From contig CAYJDR010000002.1 of NCBI GenBank assembly GCA_964368965.1, forward strand, positions 62,001 to 126,000: a stretch of 64,000 bases of DNA. The letters run 5' to 3'. The first letter of the stretch is position 1, and each line of letters begins with the position of its first letter. Both the position numbers and the translations under genes were made by a program. The DNA is from CAYJDR01 sp964368965. GTDB taxonomy: Bacteria > Chrysiogenota > Deferribacteres > Deferribacterales > Mucispirillaceae. The notes below the pieces were generated by a model, which had not been told where the DNA came from, did not search any database, and saw only the letters and a program-made list of their open reading frames with translations. Shown here one piece after another: positions 34,441-43,675 of the stretch.

Positions 34441-36087
34441 ATGGAAAAAGTGTATATTTGCGGTCATAAGAACCCGGATACTGACTCAATCGCATCGGCT
34501 ACGGCTTATGCATACTTAAAAAATAAAGCGTGTGGCATGTTTAACTACACACCCATACGCAACGGTAGCGCTAGCGAACAAACAAAATTCGTGTTTGAAA
34601 AAGCAGGCACAGAGTTACCAGAATTTTTAAAAGATATCTACCCAAAAGTTGGCGAAAACATGTCAACAGAGATATTAACTGTATACGAAAACGACCCAAT
34701 ATCAAAAATATTAAAACATATTAGCGAAAAAAATATACGCTTTACACCTGTTGTTGATAGGGCGCAAACATACCACGGTATGGCTGGCGTAAACGAATTA
34801 GCTGAACTACTGATTAAAGATACTCGTGGCAAAAAACCTTTGTTCCACCTGCGTTCTGACACGCTAAAACGTTCACTTAAAGCAACCATCATCAACAAAG
34901 GCGACCAAAACGAATTTGAAGCTTCAATCGTTGTTGCAAACATGGCCTACGATTCTTTCATGCAACACATGAACGATGTTGCAAATGTCGAGCAAACAAT
35001 CCTTGTAACAGGTAACCGTGAAAACGTGCTGGAAGATGTGCTTGAAATGCCGTTCCCTGCTATCGTTTTAGTTGGACTCTCACAAGAAGAAATTGAAAAC
35101 TTTGACGCACGTGATTTTAAAGGCTGGATATATGCATCTCCATTTGACTCTGCACAATCTATCCGCTGTATCGAAATGGCTATACCTGTCAGAAAACTTA
35201 TGGCGAGTGTTGCTCCAGTAAATATTGGCGACTACCTTGACTCTATCGCAGACAGAATTAGCCAATCAGCATCTAAGTCTCTACCTGTTGTTGAAGACGG
35301 CAAACTTGTTGGCATTATCACAGGCACAGACTTGCTTAGAAAAAAACGCTCAAAGCTTATCTTAATGGACCACAACGAACTACCACAAGCTATCGACGGC
35401 GCAGAAACTGCTGACATAGTTGAAGTTATCGACCACCATAAACTAGGCACAGTAAAAACAAACAACCCGATATATTTCTATGCGAAACCTGTTGGAAGCA
35501 CTTGCACACTTGTGTACCAGCTATACAAAGTGCATGGCGTTGAACTTCCTAGGGATATGGGGATATTACTACTCGGTGGCATGCTTGCTGATACTGTTAT
35601 ATTGAAATCACCAACGACTACAAAGGAAGATATTGACGCTATTAACGAGTTATCAAAAGCGCTTGATTTAGACTTTCAAGAGTTCGGGGTTGAAATTTTC
35701 TCAGCGACTGATAGCTTAACATCTCGTAGTATTGATGATATTATAAACACCGACTATAAAGTATTTGATGAAAACGGCTTAAAGTTTGGCATCAGCCAAG
35801 TTGAAACAGTTACTTTGAAAGAGTTAGACACAATCAAAGCTAGCTTAGAAAAAGAACTTAAAAAAATGGCACGTGACCAGCGATTACAATGGAATATGAT
35901 ACTAGTTACAGATATCATAAAAGAAGAAAGCGTATTGATAACAACAGGCTTCGAACCAGCTGAAAAATTGTTGAAATATAGAAAGCAAGATGATGGCTCG
36001 TTCTTCCTACCTGGTGTTTTATCTCGTAAAAAGCAACTTCTGCCAGAAGTTTTAAGAACGCTAGAAGACCTAGCAAGCACAAAATAA
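34441..36087 (+). CDS. CBS-domain manganese-dependent inorganic pyrophosphatase
   Basis: 548 residues. It opens GHKNPDTDSIASATAYAY and has VIDHHKLG (DHH motif), with the DHHA2 domain near the C-terminus. Family II pyrophosphatases are about 310 residues; the extra 240 residues inserted after about 70 hold two CBS domains and a DRTGG-like segment between them. This is the nucleotide-regulated CBS-PPase type. It hydrolyses pyrophosphate, and adenine nucleotides are known to tune such enzymes. Last gene of its operon, followed by a terminator. Confidence 0.92.
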   Translation: MEKVYICGHKNPDTDSIASATAYAYLKNKACGMFNYTPIRNGSASEQTKFVFEKAGTELPEFLKDIYPKVGENMSTEILTVYENDPISKILKHISEKNIRFTPVVDRAQTYHGMAGVNELAELLIKDTRGKKPLFHLRSDTLKRSLKATIINKGDQNEFEASIVVANMAYDSFMQHMNDVANVEQTILVTGNRENVLEDVLEMPFPAIVLVGLSQEEIENFDARDFKGWIYASPFDSAQSIRCIEMAIPVRKLMASVAPVNIGDYLDSIADRISQSASKSLPVVEDGKLVGIITGTDLLRKKRSKLILMDHNELPQAIDGAETADIVEVIDHHKLGTVKTNNPIYFYAKPVGSTCTLVYQLYKVHGVELPRDMGILLLGGMLADTVILKSPTTTKEDIDAINELSKALDLDFQEFGVEIFSATDSLTSRSIDDIINTDYKVFDENGLKFGISQVETVTLKELDTIKASLEKELKKMARDQRLQWNMILVTDIIKEESVLITTGFEPAEKLLKYRKQDDGSFFLPGVLSRKKQLLPEVLRTLEDLASTK

Positions 36088-36097
36088 TTAAATTTGA

Positions 36098-36125
36098 CAG
36101 CCCTGCGAAAGTGGGGCTTTTATTT
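36098..36125 (+). terminator. Rho-independent terminator
   Basis: AGCCC (36099-36103) pairs with GGGCT (36114-36118), followed by TTTATTTT. Confidence 0.75.
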
Positions 36126-36182
36126 TGCCTGATATTGAAACGACATGTAGCGGCAAAAGATACGTAAACTTGTTTGTGATGA

Positions 36183-36284
36183 TTTTTGCTTTATGGCTAG
36201 GCGGCTTTTTCGATAGCAAGGGAGTGTACATATAACGTACATGACTGATGCTATCTAAAAAATAACAACGCCATAACGCAAAAA
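36183..36284. repeat. Intergenic hairpin repeat element, copy 2 (about 100-nt imperfect palindrome)
   Basis: Left outer arm TTTTTGCTTTATGGC (36183-36197) matches the complement of the right arm GCCATAACGCAAAAA (36270-36284) at 14 of 15 positions. Inside, GATAGCA (36212-36218) pairs with TGCTATC (36249-36255). The core is AAGGGAG (36218-36224), TGTAC, a 7-nt loop, GTACA (36237-36241), TGACTGA (36242-36248). The core layout is that of copy 1 at 6788-6817, with a different stem sequence that still pairs. It lies between convergent genes, directly after smc. Confidence 0.78.
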
Positions 36285-36293
36285 GCGCACAAA

Positions 36294-39200
36294 TTAACGC
36301 CCTGCTGTAGAGAGTTGTTCGATTTTAACAGACAGCACCGACGAAACCCCAAACTCTTGCATCGTAACGCCATACAGTGAATCCGCCGCTGCCATCGTGT
36401 TATGGTTATGTGTGATTAATATGAATTGCGTTTTATCAGCCAATGCTTTCACCATACTTGTATAGCGCGTTACGTTTGCATCATCAAGTGGTGCATCTAC
36501 CTCATCTAAAAAGCAAAATGGTGTTGGCTTCTGCAAGAATAGTGCAAATAGTAACGTCATTGCTGTGAGTGCTTTTTCACCACCAGACAATAGGCCCATG
36601 TGTTGAAGTTTTTTACCTGGGGGTTGGATATAGATTTCCACGCCTGTGTTTAGTATATCGTCTGGATCGCTCAAGCGTAGTTCTGCCTCACCATCACCGA
36701 ATAATATTTTGAACACTTCAATAAACTTATCTTTGACAGAGTTATACGTTTCGTGGAACATCTTAACAGTTGTTTGATCTGTATCGTAGATGAACGCCAT
36801 AATATCAGTGATAGAGCCTTCTAAATCGGTGCGTTGCCCTGTTAAGAAGTTGTATCTATCTTCTGCTTCTTGATAGTCATTGAGGGCATTTAAGTTGATT
36901 GCGCCTAAGCCATCTAATTCGCCGTCAATGCGTGCGATTTCTTCACGCATTTTGTTTGGTTTGAAGTCTGCATCAACATATTCTTGATAGCACGAGGCTA
37001 GATGGTCGCCAAACTTTTCAAAGTATTGCGTTGCAATAGCTTCCGTAAACGAAGATGCAGATGCAAGCGCTACTTCTAGCTGGCGGATTTCATCATCATG
37101 TGCTTTGATTTCACTATTAACGGTATTTGCGCTTTTATGCAAGTCTTCTATCGTTTGTTTTAGCTCTTCAATATCTTTTTCAGATTCCGACAGTTCGCTT
37201 TCAATCGTTAACAACTGGATATTAATTTGCTTATGCTGTTCAGTTAGCGAAACGATATTCGCTTCCCAATCAGCTTTATCAACATGTATTAAGTTATGTA
37301 GCCTAGTTTTTAGATTATCTAGCGATGACATGTTGCTTGTGTATTCTCGCTCAACAATCTCCGCCTCTCTTATAGCTGATGCTAAACGCTCATTAGCGCC
37401 CGATAGTTCGATTTTGAGCTCTTGTTGCTCCTCACGCTTTTCTTCAAGCTGGGTTGTGATGTTATCAAGCTTTTCTTCGAGGTATTCACGTTCTTCTTCT
37501 ATGTTTGCTTTCTTTTCGTTCAGCTCGTTGATTTCTTCTTGTAGCTTAATGCAACGCTCTTCAAACTCATTATATGCAAACTCTGCAATTTCTATCTCTT
37601 TGTTGATAGTGCTTATGCGCTTGTTGCCTCGCTCATAGTCGGTGCATATGTTATCATACTCGTTTGTTTGGGCTATGAGTATGCTGTTTTGCTCTTCGGC
37701 TCGCTTTTGGGCGATATCAAGTTCCATTTTTTTTGCTTCAATGTCTGTAGATATCTCATCAATGCGAGAGGCTACCCCTGTAAGTTCTGATTGAAGATTC
37801 TCAACCTGTGAGCGCTCCTCACTAATGCGCTCTTTTAGCGCAATGATTTTTACGGCGCTATCATCGCTACCATGTTTTGAATATATGTGTGATTTATATG
37901 TGATAGAGTTATGTGTTGGTAAAATCTCTAGCAGTTGCAACTCATCATTAATCTTTTCAACTTCAGAGAAAAATGTGAAACGCACTGACGACTCCGCACC
38001 ATCAATAGCGTTGAGAACTTCTTCACGTCGTTCATCTTCAAAGCATAAAACATCAGCAATATCGACAAGTTTTTTATGCTCCGTATTATCAATGATATCA
38101 ATCAATAGCTTAGGTGACAAATGTGAGAAAAATTCTGTGCGTTCAATCAGTTGTGACTCTAAAAATGAGATATTTGCATCAATGCTTTTTATAGTAGCGC
38201 TTAGCTCTGTTTGCTTATTTGATAATGTGTTCTCTTCAAGTTTGAGTAGTTCAAAATTGTCTTTTAGCCCTTGCGCTTTTTGTTTAACATCTTCAATTAC
38301 TTCTCTAGTCACAGTAATTTTATCGGCAAGTGATTGTTTTTTATCGTTAAAATCGTTCATTTGCTTTGCGATGTCGTCTTTCTCGCACATTAACCTTGTT
38401 ATTGTAGACTCTTGATGCTCTAGCGATATTTCTCGTTTCGCTAAATCGCTTTTCTTTGTTGATATGTTTGATGTGTAGTGTAAATATTTATTATCAAGGT
38501 CTTTGAAGTCGCCTTTTAAGTTTTCATGCATTTGCTTTATATCGCCGATGATGTCATCAAGGTCGGATACTTTTTCAGCTAAGTCTTCTGTTTCTGTTTC
38601 GGCGATCTCTTTTTTATCAGACAATATCTCTTTAGTATCTGTGATGCGTTCAAGCTCCTGCTCTATGCGCTCGATATCTAGCGATATTTGCTCTTTCTGT
38701 TGCTCTGCAGTAGATAGCCTAACATTTAAACTATGCAACTCACCCTCTACTTTTGTAGCTAGGGTTGATGTTTCAAGTCGCTTTTCTTGTAGTTCTTTAT
38801 TTTTGTTCGATAAGTCTGTTAGGTTGTTATTCGCAGCGGTTTCTTCTTTAACTATGTTTGCATACTCTGCTAGTTTCTGCTCATATTTTTGGTTGATTTC
38901 AGCCTTGAGTGTGCTTTTGTCGTTGCCTTCGTTTAGCTTAGTTGCATAAGATGATGCAAGATATTTTTTTTCAAGTGTGCGTTTAGACGTTTGCAGGCCT
39001 TCGCTTTTTTTAAGCACTTCCACTTGAGATGAGAGCGTTTCAAGCCTTGTGATTATCTCTGTGATGATGTCGTTCACTCGGTCGAGGTTGTCGCGTGTTT
39101 GGTTAAGCCTGCGTTCTGCTTCACGTTTTTTATCTTTAAACTTTGTTACACCAGCTGTTTCTTCAAGGAAGAAGCGCAGCTCCTCTGGTGATGCATTTAT

Positions 39201-39656
39201 GATTTTATCGACTTTACCTTGCTCGATTATAGATATGCTTCTTGCGCCTAGGCCTGTATCCATAAAGATATCTTTAATATCTTTTAGCCTACATTTGCGG
39301 TTGTTTATATAATATTCACGTTCGCCAGTTTTATAGAATTTTCTTGTGATTGTTAGTTCTGAAAATGTGCCATACTTAGATGCGACAGCATCATCAATAT
39401 CTGATAGCGTAAGCCCAACCTCTGCAAAGCCAGCTGGTTTACGTTTTTGAGAGCCGTTAAAAACTACATCTTCCATATCTGTGCCACGTAGTTCTTTAGC
39501 GTTTTGTTCGCCAAAGACCCAACGTACAGCGTCCATAACGTTGCTTTTGCCGCTACCGTTTGGCCCTACTATCGCTGTGATGCCGTCTGGAAATTCGATT
39601 GTTGTTTTATCTACAAATGACTTGAAACCATGTAGGTATAGTTTATTAAATTTCAT
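36294..39656 (-). CDS. smc: Chromosome segregation protein SMC
   Basis: 1120 residues. The N-terminal ATPase half has AIVGPNGSGKSNVMDAVRW. Two long coiled coils surround a hinge at about 500-640. The C-terminal half has LLSGGEKALTAMTLLFAL and FCFLDEVDAPLDDANV, so all ATPase motifs are intact. SMC dimers organise and segregate the chromosome with ScpA and ScpB, which are not in this window. It is the last gene of a long minus-strand unit containing ftsY, and the hairpin repeat lies directly downstream. Confidence 0.97.
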   Translation of the reverse strand: MKFNKLYLHGFKSFVDKTTIEFPDGITAIVGPNGSGKSNVMDAVRWVFGEQNAKELRGTDMEDVVFNGSQKRKPAGFAEVGLTLSDIDDAVASKYGTFSELTITRKFYKTGEREYYINNRKCRLKDIKDIFMDTGLGARSISIIEQGKVDKIINASPEELRFFLEETAGVTKFKDKKREAERRLNQTRDNLDRVNDIITEIITRLETLSSQVEVLKKSEGLQTSKRTLEKKYLASSYATKLNEGNDKSTLKAEINQKYEQKLAEYANIVKEETAANNNLTDLSNKNKELQEKRLETSTLATKVEGELHSLNVRLSTAEQQKEQISLDIERIEQELERITDTKEILSDKKEIAETETEDLAEKVSDLDDIIGDIKQMHENLKGDFKDLDNKYLHYTSNISTKKSDLAKREISLEHQESTITRLMCEKDDIAKQMNDFNDKKQSLADKITVTREVIEDVKQKAQGLKDNFELLKLEENTLSNKQTELSATIKSIDANISFLESQLIERTEFFSHLSPKLLIDIIDNTEHKKLVDIADVLCFEDERREEVLNAIDGAESSVRFTFFSEVEKINDELQLLEILPTHNSITYKSHIYSKHGSDDSAVKIIALKERISEERSQVENLQSELTGVASRIDEISTDIEAKKMELDIAQKRAEEQNSILIAQTNEYDNICTDYERGNKRISTINKEIEIAEFAYNEFEERCIKLQEEINELNEKKANIEEEREYLEEKLDNITTQLEEKREEQQELKIELSGANERLASAIREAEIVEREYTSNMSSLDNLKTRLHNLIHVDKADWEANIVSLTEQHKQINIQLLTIESELSESEKDIEELKQTIEDLHKSANTVNSEIKAHDDEIRQLEVALASASSFTEAIATQYFEKFGDHLASCYQEYVDADFKPNKMREEIARIDGELDGLGAINLNALNDYQEAEDRYNFLTGQRTDLEGSITDIMAFIYDTDQTTVKMFHETYNSVKDKFIEVFKILFGDGEAELRLSDPDDILNTGVEIYIQPPGKKLQHMGLLSGGEKALTAMTLLFALFLQKPTPFCFLDEVDAPLDDANVTRYTSMVKALADKTQFILITHNHNTMAAADSLYGVTMQEFGVSSVLSVKIEQLSTAGR

Positions 39657-39716
39657 ATAATAAAATATTACTTTTACAGAAAAATATCAACTAAAACTTA
39701 CAACATGAAGGTAGCA

Positions 39717-40736
39717 CTACCTATAATGAGGAAACAATTTCTCGAAATCTTCACGCTCTAATGGGTCATACCCCATGAGGCGTTGCCATGTTGTGTCATG
39801 CTCCATGCATAAGTATACGAACGGATCTTGCCATGATTGCTTTAGCCTGCCTACAACATATTTCATCATTTTCATACGTAGCGCTTTGAAGTACCTTATT
39901 TTGCCGTCGATACCTTTCACATAGTCTCCTTTGGTTAGAAGCGAATCGCCCTTTCTAAGCCTTATTGCGTCCATAAGTTCATCAGGCGCACGGAACGTCG
40001 ACACGCTTATAAACTCAACCTTGCTACCGTCGATACGCTCAAACAGTTCATCAAGCAAGTTGCCATAAATTTGTTCGAAGTTTTCTACATACATTAATGG
40101 GTCGAAGTGGATACCAACACGGTAGCCATGTGCGATGCATGCTTCCATTGCGTTTAAGCGTTTATCAATGCTTGCAGTAAGTGGTTCTTCTGCGCTTTGT
40201 ATCTCACGAGGATTTAAACTCCATGAAACAATAACATTTTTAGGGTTCAAATTTAATAAGTTTGCAACGTTTGCTGACTTTGTTTTAAACTCAAATTGCA
40301 CGTTATCATGCGTGTTTGCGAAAGGTACAAGCACCTTTGAAAGTGGAATAATTCCATCAAGTGCTAAGCTGTCTGATAGCTCGCCTGTGCCAATGCGCCT
40401 TTTTTGTGATGATACTGCTACCATAGCTGACTTCACAGCCTCGTCAACTGCGCCAGTCACTCTGATGTGCTTATGTGGCAGATATGCTTGCAATATGCAA
40501 TATGAGCAATCAAACGGGCAACCTTGCATGATATCCATAACATGATAGTTACAGCAACGATATATATTAGTAGCTGGGCATGGGTGGACAAAGTTGTCGT
40601 TTTTTGACGTGATGATTATGTTTGATTTTACATCTTCCACTTCTTGTGCGCTATCAACAACTTTTATATCGTCAGCTGATTTTGCAACAAGGTCAACTAG
40701 TGGCAAGTGTTGTGCCGATTTTTCAACAAATATCAT
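39717..40736 (-). CDS. Spore photoproduct lyase-like radical SAM protein
   Basis: 339 residues. The radical SAM cysteines are C73, C77 and C80 (GCPFDCSYC), in the SPL-family context CPATNIYRCCNYHVMDIMQGCPFDCSYC ILQ. SYLs and SplB repair UV-induced spore photoproduct in spore formers, but this family is also spread in bacteria that do not sporulate, where its role is unclear. The gene overlaps the upstream unknown protein by 14 nt and is followed by smc, which suggests co-expression with ftsY and a link to DNA maintenance. Repair activity is an inference only. Confidence 0.8.
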   Translation of the reverse strand: MIFVEKSAQHLPLVDLVAKSADDIKVVDSAQEVEDVKSNIIITSKNDNFVHPCPATNIYRCCNYHVMDIMQGCPFDCSYCILQAYLPHKHIRVTGAVDEAVKSAMVAVSSQKRRIGTGELSDSLALDGIIPLSKVLVPFANTHDNVQFEFKTKSANVANLLNLNPKNVIVSWSLNPREIQSAEEPLTASIDKRLNAMEACIAHGYRVGIHFDPLMYVENFEQIYGNLLDELFERIDGSKVEFISVSTFRAPDELMDAIRLRKGDSLLTKGDYVKGIDGKIRYFKALRMKMMKYVVGRLKQSWQDPFVYLCMEHDTTWQRLMGYDPLEREDFEKLFPHYR

Positions 40737-41508
40737 TATCTTCTAGCAACTTATAAAATGTTGCTACCTCGCCTAAGCTGCTTGATAACGCTTTCACTTT
40801 TTCGCTATAGTCGCTATAGTTCGTTGCGCTAAATGATACTGAGATTGTAGACGTTTCAAACATGTCTGTGTTCATGACGTTTGCAGGCAATGCAGATTGT
40901 TGCACCTTTTTATATTCGCCCTCTATTTCACACCTTATTGTAGATTTTTTAGACGGGAATGAAAAGTCGCTAGTATAAACCTTGCCAACAAGTTCTGTTT
41001 TATAGTCTGCTACGTTCTCAACAAACTGCTTAAATACTTGCATAGATGGCTTCTTATCGGCGACAAATGCAGAGATAAACTCAATGCAATTATCTAATGA
41101 CGATATCAACGCCAATGTTTTGAACGGGATATTTTTTTCATCTACGTATGCTTGCAATTCTGCTGGGTATGAGGCAACGCTTTGCAACACTTCAAAATTT
41201 TTGCTACCTTTTACACCTTTCGATATGAATATTTCAACACTTGTGAAAGGTACGCCCACCTTGCTGGCTAACACCGCAAGCCTTGCCATATCGGTAAATA
41301 GAATTTGTTTAGCATACTTAACAGATAAGTTTAACGCCTCAGCCATATCCGCAACGTCAAACACAATAAAGCTATCGCCAATAGTGCCAGAAATGTTATA
41401 ATAAACACCACCTATCTTACATACGATCGGTAGTGCATTTTTATCTATATTTTGTTGCCACAACAGAGAGTTATCTATGTTGCTTATTGCCTCTGTATAG
41501 AATGTCAT
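40723..41508 (-). CDS. Hypothetical protein, 261 aa, between ftsY and SPL-like gene
   Basis: I do not recognise a family. It is 261 residues, soluble, with no signal peptide or membrane segment. Short hydrophobic strands alternate with charged helices (NISGTIGDSFIVFDVADMAEALNLS; KNIPFKTLALISSLDN). Its ATG overlaps the ftsY stop (TAATG), and its 3' end overlaps the SPL-like gene by 14 nt, so translation of all three appears coupled. A partner role for the radical SAM protein is possible from this layout but not shown by sequence. Confidence 0.75.
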   Translation of the reverse strand: MTFYTEAISNIDNSLLWQQNIDKNALPIVCKIGGVYYNISGTIGDSFIVFDVADMAEALNLSVKYAKQILFTDMARLAVLASKVGVPFTSVEIFISKGVKGSKNFEVLQSVASYPAELQAYVDEKNIPFKTLALISSLDNCIEFISAFVADKKPSMQVFKQFVENVADYKTELVGKVYTSDFSFPSKKSTIRCEIEGEYKKVQQSALPANVMNTDMFETSTISVSFSATNYSDYSEKVKALSSSLGEVATFYKLLEDNDIC

Positions 41509-42467
41509 TATTGATTTTCGCTCGATTGGAAAAGAGCATCTGCAAATAGTTCTGCATCAAACGGGCGTAAATCGTCAACGCCTTCACCGAAGCCGATATA
41601 TTTCACAGGTAGCCCAAGTTCATGAACGATACTAACTAATACGCCACCCTTTGCAGTGCCATCAAGTTTAGTTAATACTAGTGCGTTTATACCTATCGCC
41701 TCTTTGAATGCTTTTGCTTGGGATATTGCGTTTTGCCCACTTGTTGCATCAAGCACAAGCAGCTTCTCATGCGGTGCGTTAGGTATAAGCTTTGATACAA
41801 CACGCTCAATTTTTATAAGCTCTTGCATTAGGTTATGTTTAGTGTGCAATCTTCCTGCTGTATCGGCTATTAAGATATCCATACCCTTTGCAATGGCAGA
41901 ATTTACGCCATCGTGTACAACTGCTGCTGGGTCGCTTCCATCACCTTGTTTAACTATAGGTATGTCAAGCCTGTTTGCCCACTCTGTAAGTTGGTCGGCC
42001 GCTGCTGCGCGGAAAGTATCACCAGCTGCAACCATAACTTTTTTGCCCATGTTTTTATACATGTTTGCAAGCTTTGCAATGCTTGTTGTTTTGCCAACGC
42101 CGTTCACGCCTGAAACTAATATTACATACGGTTTGTTGTTCTCTATTTCTTCATCGCTTGGCTCTTGTGGTTTCAATATCTCAACAATTTCTTGCTTGAT
42201 AGCTTGCACAAGTGTTGACTTATCTTTCAATACGCCACGTTTATAGCTACTTCTAACATTCTCTAAGATTAAGTCAGTTGCTGCAACACCTAAATCTGAA
42301 GTTATGAGTATCTCCTCTAGCTCTTCTAGCGATTCTGCATCAATTTCTTTTTTGCCTAAAAATATGGTAGCTAGACCTTCGCCCAACTTGCTAGACGTTT
42401 TCTCTAAGCCTTCTTTAACGCCTTCTTCTGTCTTTTTTTCCTTTTTAAAAAAATCAAATAAACCCAT
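41508..42467 (-). CDS. ftsY: Signal recognition particle receptor FtsY
   Basis: 319 residues. A short charged N-terminal region replaces the long acidic A domain. The NG domain has SGVNGVGKTTSIAKLA, GDTFRAAAADQL, DTAGRLHTKHNLM, TKLDGTAKGG and the closing GFGEGVDDLRPFD. It docks SRP-ribosome complexes at the inner membrane. It follows the antiporter by 17 nt and its stop overlaps the next start. The compact form is common in bacteria with minimal A domains. Confidence 0.97.
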   Translation of the reverse strand: MGLFDFFKKEKKTEEGVKEGLEKTSSKLGEGLATIFLGKKEIDAESLEELEEILITSDLGVAATDLILENVRSSYKRGVLKDKSTLVQAIKQEIVEILKPQEPSDEEIENNKPYVILVSGVNGVGKTTSIAKLANMYKNMGKKVMVAAGDTFRAAAADQLTEWANRLDIPIVKQGDGSDPAAVVHDGVNSAIAKGMDILIADTAGRLHTKHNLMQELIKIERVVSKLIPNAPHEKLLVLDATSGQNAISQAKAFKEAIGINALVLTKLDGTAKGGVLVSIVHELGLPVKYIGFGEGVDDLRPFDAELFADALFQSSENQ

Positions 42468-42484
42468 TTCAACCTACTACTATA

Positions 42485-43675
42485 TTATATATTTTTATCT
42501 TCTGTTGTTAACTCTGGCAACAATAATGCCGTGCTAAACTTAAACATCCAAGGGTAAACGATTGAGCTAATGATTGATGCTAACAGCACCGCCGATGACT
42601 CTTGCTTAGTGATTAACCCTAGCTCTAAAAAGATTGCGGCAACTGCAACAAGCATAGTTAACGGAAACGATAACCCTGATGCAACTAAAAAAACAGCCCT
42701 CTTGTTTAAACTCGTAAAGTACAGTATCACACTTCCGAATAGTTTGACAACTAATAACACACCCGTGATACCCAATGAGAACAATAAAACTTTCACTTGC
42801 AAAATATCCGTAATTGTAACTTGCATGCCGACTGATATAAAGAATATCGGTATGAAAAATCCGTAACCAACACCACCTATTTTCTCTAATACTGCATGTC
42901 TATCAGCAATGATTAACGCAACAATCATACCGCCGATAAACGCACCAACAACATGCTCGATACCCATCGCCTCAGCAAACACAACAGATGCAAATAATAT
43001 CAAAAAGTTACCACGTATACCTGTTTCTGTAGGGTTTCCAACCATAACAAGCCCTGATTGCCTATGAGGGAACCACCATAATATTACTTTTAACAATTTT
43101 ATCATCAAGTAAATACCAATGATGAAGCCGACGACTAACGAGAAATGCAGTAAACTGCTGAGTGTCAAGCCATATTCACTAGCAAGCGTAAACACAGTGA
43201 GCCCTGCAAGTGTCAATACCTCACCTATCATGCCGATGATTAATATAGTTTGCCCGATATCCGTTTTCAATATGCCTGCATCTTTCAACACTGGGAACAA
43301 TAACCCTAGCCCCGTTGTAAAAAATAATAGCGTAAACGCAATGCTTAAATCAAGCATATTCACAGCGACAACACATGCTATCGCGACAAGCACATACATA
43401 AAGATGAACAAAATTAAATCACGCTTCGAGAACTCGCGTAAACGGTCAAACTCCAATTCAAGCCCCGCCATATACATCAACAGCAAAAAGCCAAACCCTG
43501 AGAAATAACTAACTATCGAGTGTGGGTCATTTTCGATATGTAACAGCGACGCTACGACAACACCAAAAACAATCTCGCCTACTGATGATGGCAACATCAT
43601 TTTTTTGCTAAGTGACGGTATAAAAAAAGCGCCAGCGCTCATGATTAAGATGAGAAGATATTCATGCTCACTCAT
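42485..43675 (-). CDS. CPA2 family cation:proton antiporter
   Basis: 396 residues with about 12 membrane segments. SVGEIVFGVVVASLL, the FSGFGFLLLMYMAGLELEFDRLR loop and GAFIGGMIVALI are typical of the Kef/NapA group. In the ion-binding helix the usual DD or ND pair reads GE (IIGMIGEVLTL), so transport may be electroneutral or the ion may differ. It overlaps the RCK/Usp gene by 8 nt. That pairing, with a separate NAD-binding subunit, resembles gated K+/H+ systems. The transported ion is not known. Confidence 0.85.
   Translation of the reverse strand: MSEHEYLLILIMSAGAFFIPSLSKKMMLPSSVGEIVFGVVVASLLHIENDPHSIVSYFSGFGFLLLMYMAGLELEFDRLREFSKRDLILFIFMYVLVAIACVVAVNMLDLSIAFTLLFFTTGLGLLFPVLKDAGILKTDIGQTILIIGMIGEVLTLAGLTVFTLASEYGLTLSSLLHFSLVVGFIIGIYLMIKLLKVILWWFPHRQSGLVMVGNPTETGIRGNFLILFASVVFAEAMGIEHVVGAFIGGMIVALIIADRHAVLEKIGGVGYGFFIPIFFISVGMQVTITDILQVKVLLFSLGITGVLLVVKLFGSVILYFTSLNKRAVFLVASGLSFPLTMLVAVAAIFLELGLITKQESSAVLLASIISSIVYPWMFKFSTALLLPELTTEDKNI

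Noticed and set aside
36183..36284. Integron attC site
   Set aside because: The element is a long imperfect palindrome, but the RYYYAAC/GTTRRRY boxes at the expected ends are not present and no integrase is nearby.
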